Assembly: GCF_042676185.1 (NCBI RefSeq)
Contig: NZ_JBHTJT010000032.1
Location: 1 to 64,000 of the forward strand
DNA length: 64,000 nucleotides
Origin: Tropicimonas aquimaris
GTDB taxonomy: Bacteria; Pseudomonadota; Alphaproteobacteria; Rhodobacterales; Rhodobacteraceae
Reading direction: 5' to 3'
Each line of letters begins with the position of its first letter. Position 1 is the first letter of the stretch. A program made the translations under genes and the position numbers. The notes below the pieces were generated by a model that did not search any database, was not told where the DNA came from, and saw only the letters and a program-made list of their open reading frames with translations. Shown here piece by piece: positions 62,563 to 64,000 of the stretch.

Positions 62563-63609
62563 ATGAACACCAAGCTTTTCGGCTTCCTTGCCGGCACGAC
62601 TGTCGCGGTCGCGGGGGCCGCCACGGCACAGGAAACCTTCGAGATGACCTCGGCCTTCGGGAAGAACCTGCCGATCCTCGGCACGGCCGGCGTCGATTTC
62701 GTCGACAAGATCAACTCGATCTCGGAAGGCGTGGAGTTCGAGCATTTCGACCCCGGTGAACTGGTCCCGACGCTGGAGGCGCTGGACGCCGTATCCAACG
62801 GCTCGGTCGATGCGGCCTTTACGACCGCTGGCTACTGGCAGGGCAAGATGGCCTCCGCCGGCCTGTTCGCGGCCGTGCCTTTTGGCCCGGAGCCGGGCGA
62901 GATGCTGGCCTGGATGATGTATGACGACGGGCTCGCGCTCTACCAGGAGATGTACGACATGAACGGCTACGACGTTCACGTCATCCCCTGCGGCATGTAC
63001 GCGCCCGAGACCTCGGGCTGGTTCAAGGAGGAGATCACCTCCCTCGACGACCTTCAGGGTCTGAACATGCGCTTCTTCGGCCTCGGTGCCGAGGTCATGC
63101 AGAAACTAGGCGTCTCGACCTCGCTGCTCGCCGGTGGCGACATCTTCCCGGCACTTGAGCGCGGCGCGATCGATGCGACCGAATTCTCCATGCCGCTGGT
63201 CGACGCCCGGCTCGGCTTCTACCAGATCGCCAAGTTCAATTACTTCCCCGGCTGGCACCAGCCGGCGACGATCTTTGAACTTCTGGTGAACAAGGATCGC
63301 TGGGAAGAACTGGACGAGCTGTCGCAGAACCAGATCAACGTGGCCTGCACCGCCAACCTTGCGACCAACTTTGCCGAGGGAGAAGCCAAGAACTTCCCCG
63401 CCATGGTCGAGAACGTCGAACAGCACGGCGTGACGATCAAGCAGTGGGAGCCCGAGTTCCTCGAAGCCTTCGAAGCCGCCTGGCTTGAGGTGGCGGAGGA
63501 ACTGGCCGCCAAGGATGAGCACTTCGCCAAGACCTGGGCCGATCTTCAGGAGTTCCGCGAAGGTTACGCCACCTGGTTCAACAACATCTACCTGCCGCGC
63601 CCGCGCTGA
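62563..63609 (+). CDS. dctP: TRAP transporter substrate-binding protein (DctP family)
   Basis: This 348-residue periplasmic binding protein has a signal peptide (LFGFLAGTTVAVAGAATAQ). Family features include GELVPTLEALDAVSNGSVDA, the conserved Arg region LNMRFFGLGAEVMQKLG, FPALERGAIDATEFS and FPGWHQPAT. The FPGWHQP type occurs in TRAP proteins for keto acids or related monocarboxylates, so such a substrate is possible. ATG 62563 follows GGGAGGA. The small permease gene follows after 113 bp. Confidence 0.93.
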   Translation: MNTKLFGFLAGTTVAVAGAATAQETFEMTSAFGKNLPILGTAGVDFVDKINSISEGVEFEHFDPGELVPTLEALDAVSNGSVDAAFTTAGYWQGKMASAGLFAAVPFGPEPGEMLAWMMYDDGLALYQEMYDMNGYDVHVIPCGMYAPETSGWFKEEITSLDDLQGLNMRFFGLGAEVMQKLGVSTSLLAGGDIFPALERGAIDATEFSMPLVDARLGFYQIAKFNYFPGWHQPATIFELLVNKDRWEELDELSQNQINVACTANLATNFAEGEAKNFPAMVENVEQHGVTIKQWEPEFLEAFEAAWLEVAEELAAKDEHFAKTWADLQEFREGYATWFNNIYLPRPR

Positions 63610-63722
63610 TCCGCCGGCACGCGGCGATCGGACGGGGCCTCAGGGCTCCGTCCACCAGGCACGGGCCCTGCGCGGCCCGGTGCCGCTGATACCCTTTTCA
63701 CAGCCATAAGAGGCCCTCCGAG

Positions 63723-64000
63723 ATGTCCGACCACCAGGAACCTGTCGTTGCCCTCTACGATCCGGGCGAGATCGGACGGGAGGAACACAACCGCGCCGAC
63801 AGATTTGTCATCGGTGTCGGCAACATCGTGGCTTGGCTGTTCCCGATCCTTGTCGTGGCGATCTGCGCCCAGGTGCTGCTCCGCTCTGCCGGGCACAACC
63901 AGGCGTGGCTCGACGATCTGCAATGGTGGCTCTACGGGATCGCCGTTCTGACGGGCGTTGCCTATGCCGTGACCACGAACAGCCATGTCAGGGTGGACAT
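63723..64000 (+). CDS. dctQ: TRAP transporter small permease (DctQ family), cut by window edge
   Basis: The first 92 residues are visible. A polar N-terminus with RADRFVIGVGNIVAW leads to a first membrane span (LFPILVVAICAQVLL) and a second after DLQWWLYGIAVLTGVAYAV, ending in NSHVRVD, the conserved DctQ loop. The remainder lies outside the window. It forms the membrane complex with a DctM subunit expected downstream. Confidence 0.88.
   Translation, partial: MSDHQEPVVALYDPGEIGREEHNRADRFVIGVGNIVAWLFPILVVAICAQVLLRSAGHNQAWLDDLQWWLYGIAVLTGVAYAVTTNSHVRVD

Overview
The window looks like a chromosomal segment of an alphaproteobacterium of the Rhodobacteraceae (Roseobacter group). The evidence is the high GC content, the class I LysK, the short HisG with HisZ, the DUF1489 protein, many ABC, TRAP and tripartite tricarboxylate uptake systems, an Aap/Bzt-type amino-acid transporter and a protein with a VPLPA-CTERM-like sorting signal. 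I found no rRNA, tRNA, CRISPR array or replication origin.

Region 1 (1-4.5 kb) is a graveyard of insertion sequences. It holds an IS3 OrfB fragment, an IS110 transposase gene with an in-frame amber codon, two pieces of another IS110 and an IS5 transposase gene. Three short hairpin-bearing inserts of about 39-40 nt interrupt these pseudogenes. Two share almost identical ends, carry different but self-complementary stems, and sit directly after GATC. This is the most unusual signal in the window.

Region 2 (4.6-14.8 kb) is an imino/amino acid locus. It has a fused aconitase-X enzyme (probable cis-3-hydroxy-L-proline dehydratase), a delta1-pyrroline-2-carboxylate reductase-like enzyme, an XRE-cupin and a GntR regulator, a four-gene polar amino acid ABC transporter, a class IV aminotransferase and ProC. 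Region 3 (14.9-30.5 kb) is an accessory catabolic block: LysR regulators, a sulfatase, a TctCBA transporter, an SMP-30 lactonase, a GMC oxidoreductase, an enolase-superfamily enzyme and an aldehyde dehydrogenase. A second group follows with a gamma-butyrobetaine-hydroxylase-like dioxygenase, a class II aldolase and a beta-hydroxyacid dehydrogenase.

Region 4 (30.6-43.2 kb) is mostly core: hisG-hisZ-hisS, slyX, lysK, a TerB-like gene, a PBP4-type carboxypeptidase, nadD, a trypsin-like protease and ettA. Region 5 (43.2-47.3 kb) opens with an AT-rich gene carrying an HEPN-type RNxxxH motif. It also has cutA flanked by two unannotated microprotein genes that both end in FTDWA[AS]I, a cold-shock gene with a structured leader, an L,D-transpeptidase and a lipid kinase.

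Region 6 (47.8-57.5 kb) is an envelope/polysaccharide block. It has a small Tat-like peptide, a nucleotidyltransferase, a PqqD-HprK fusion, a Wzc-like tyrosine kinase, a PPP-type phosphatase, a VanZ protein, the sorting-signal protein, an O-antigen-ligase-like protein and two paralogous secreted six-cysteine proteins. Region 7 (57.5-61.8 kb) is an arsenic operon: an ArsR-ArsC fusion, GAPDH, ArsJ and Acr3. Region 8 (62-64 kb) has a 41-residue gene with its own terminator, a 24-bp operator-like palindrome and the start of a TRAP transporter operon cut by the window edge.
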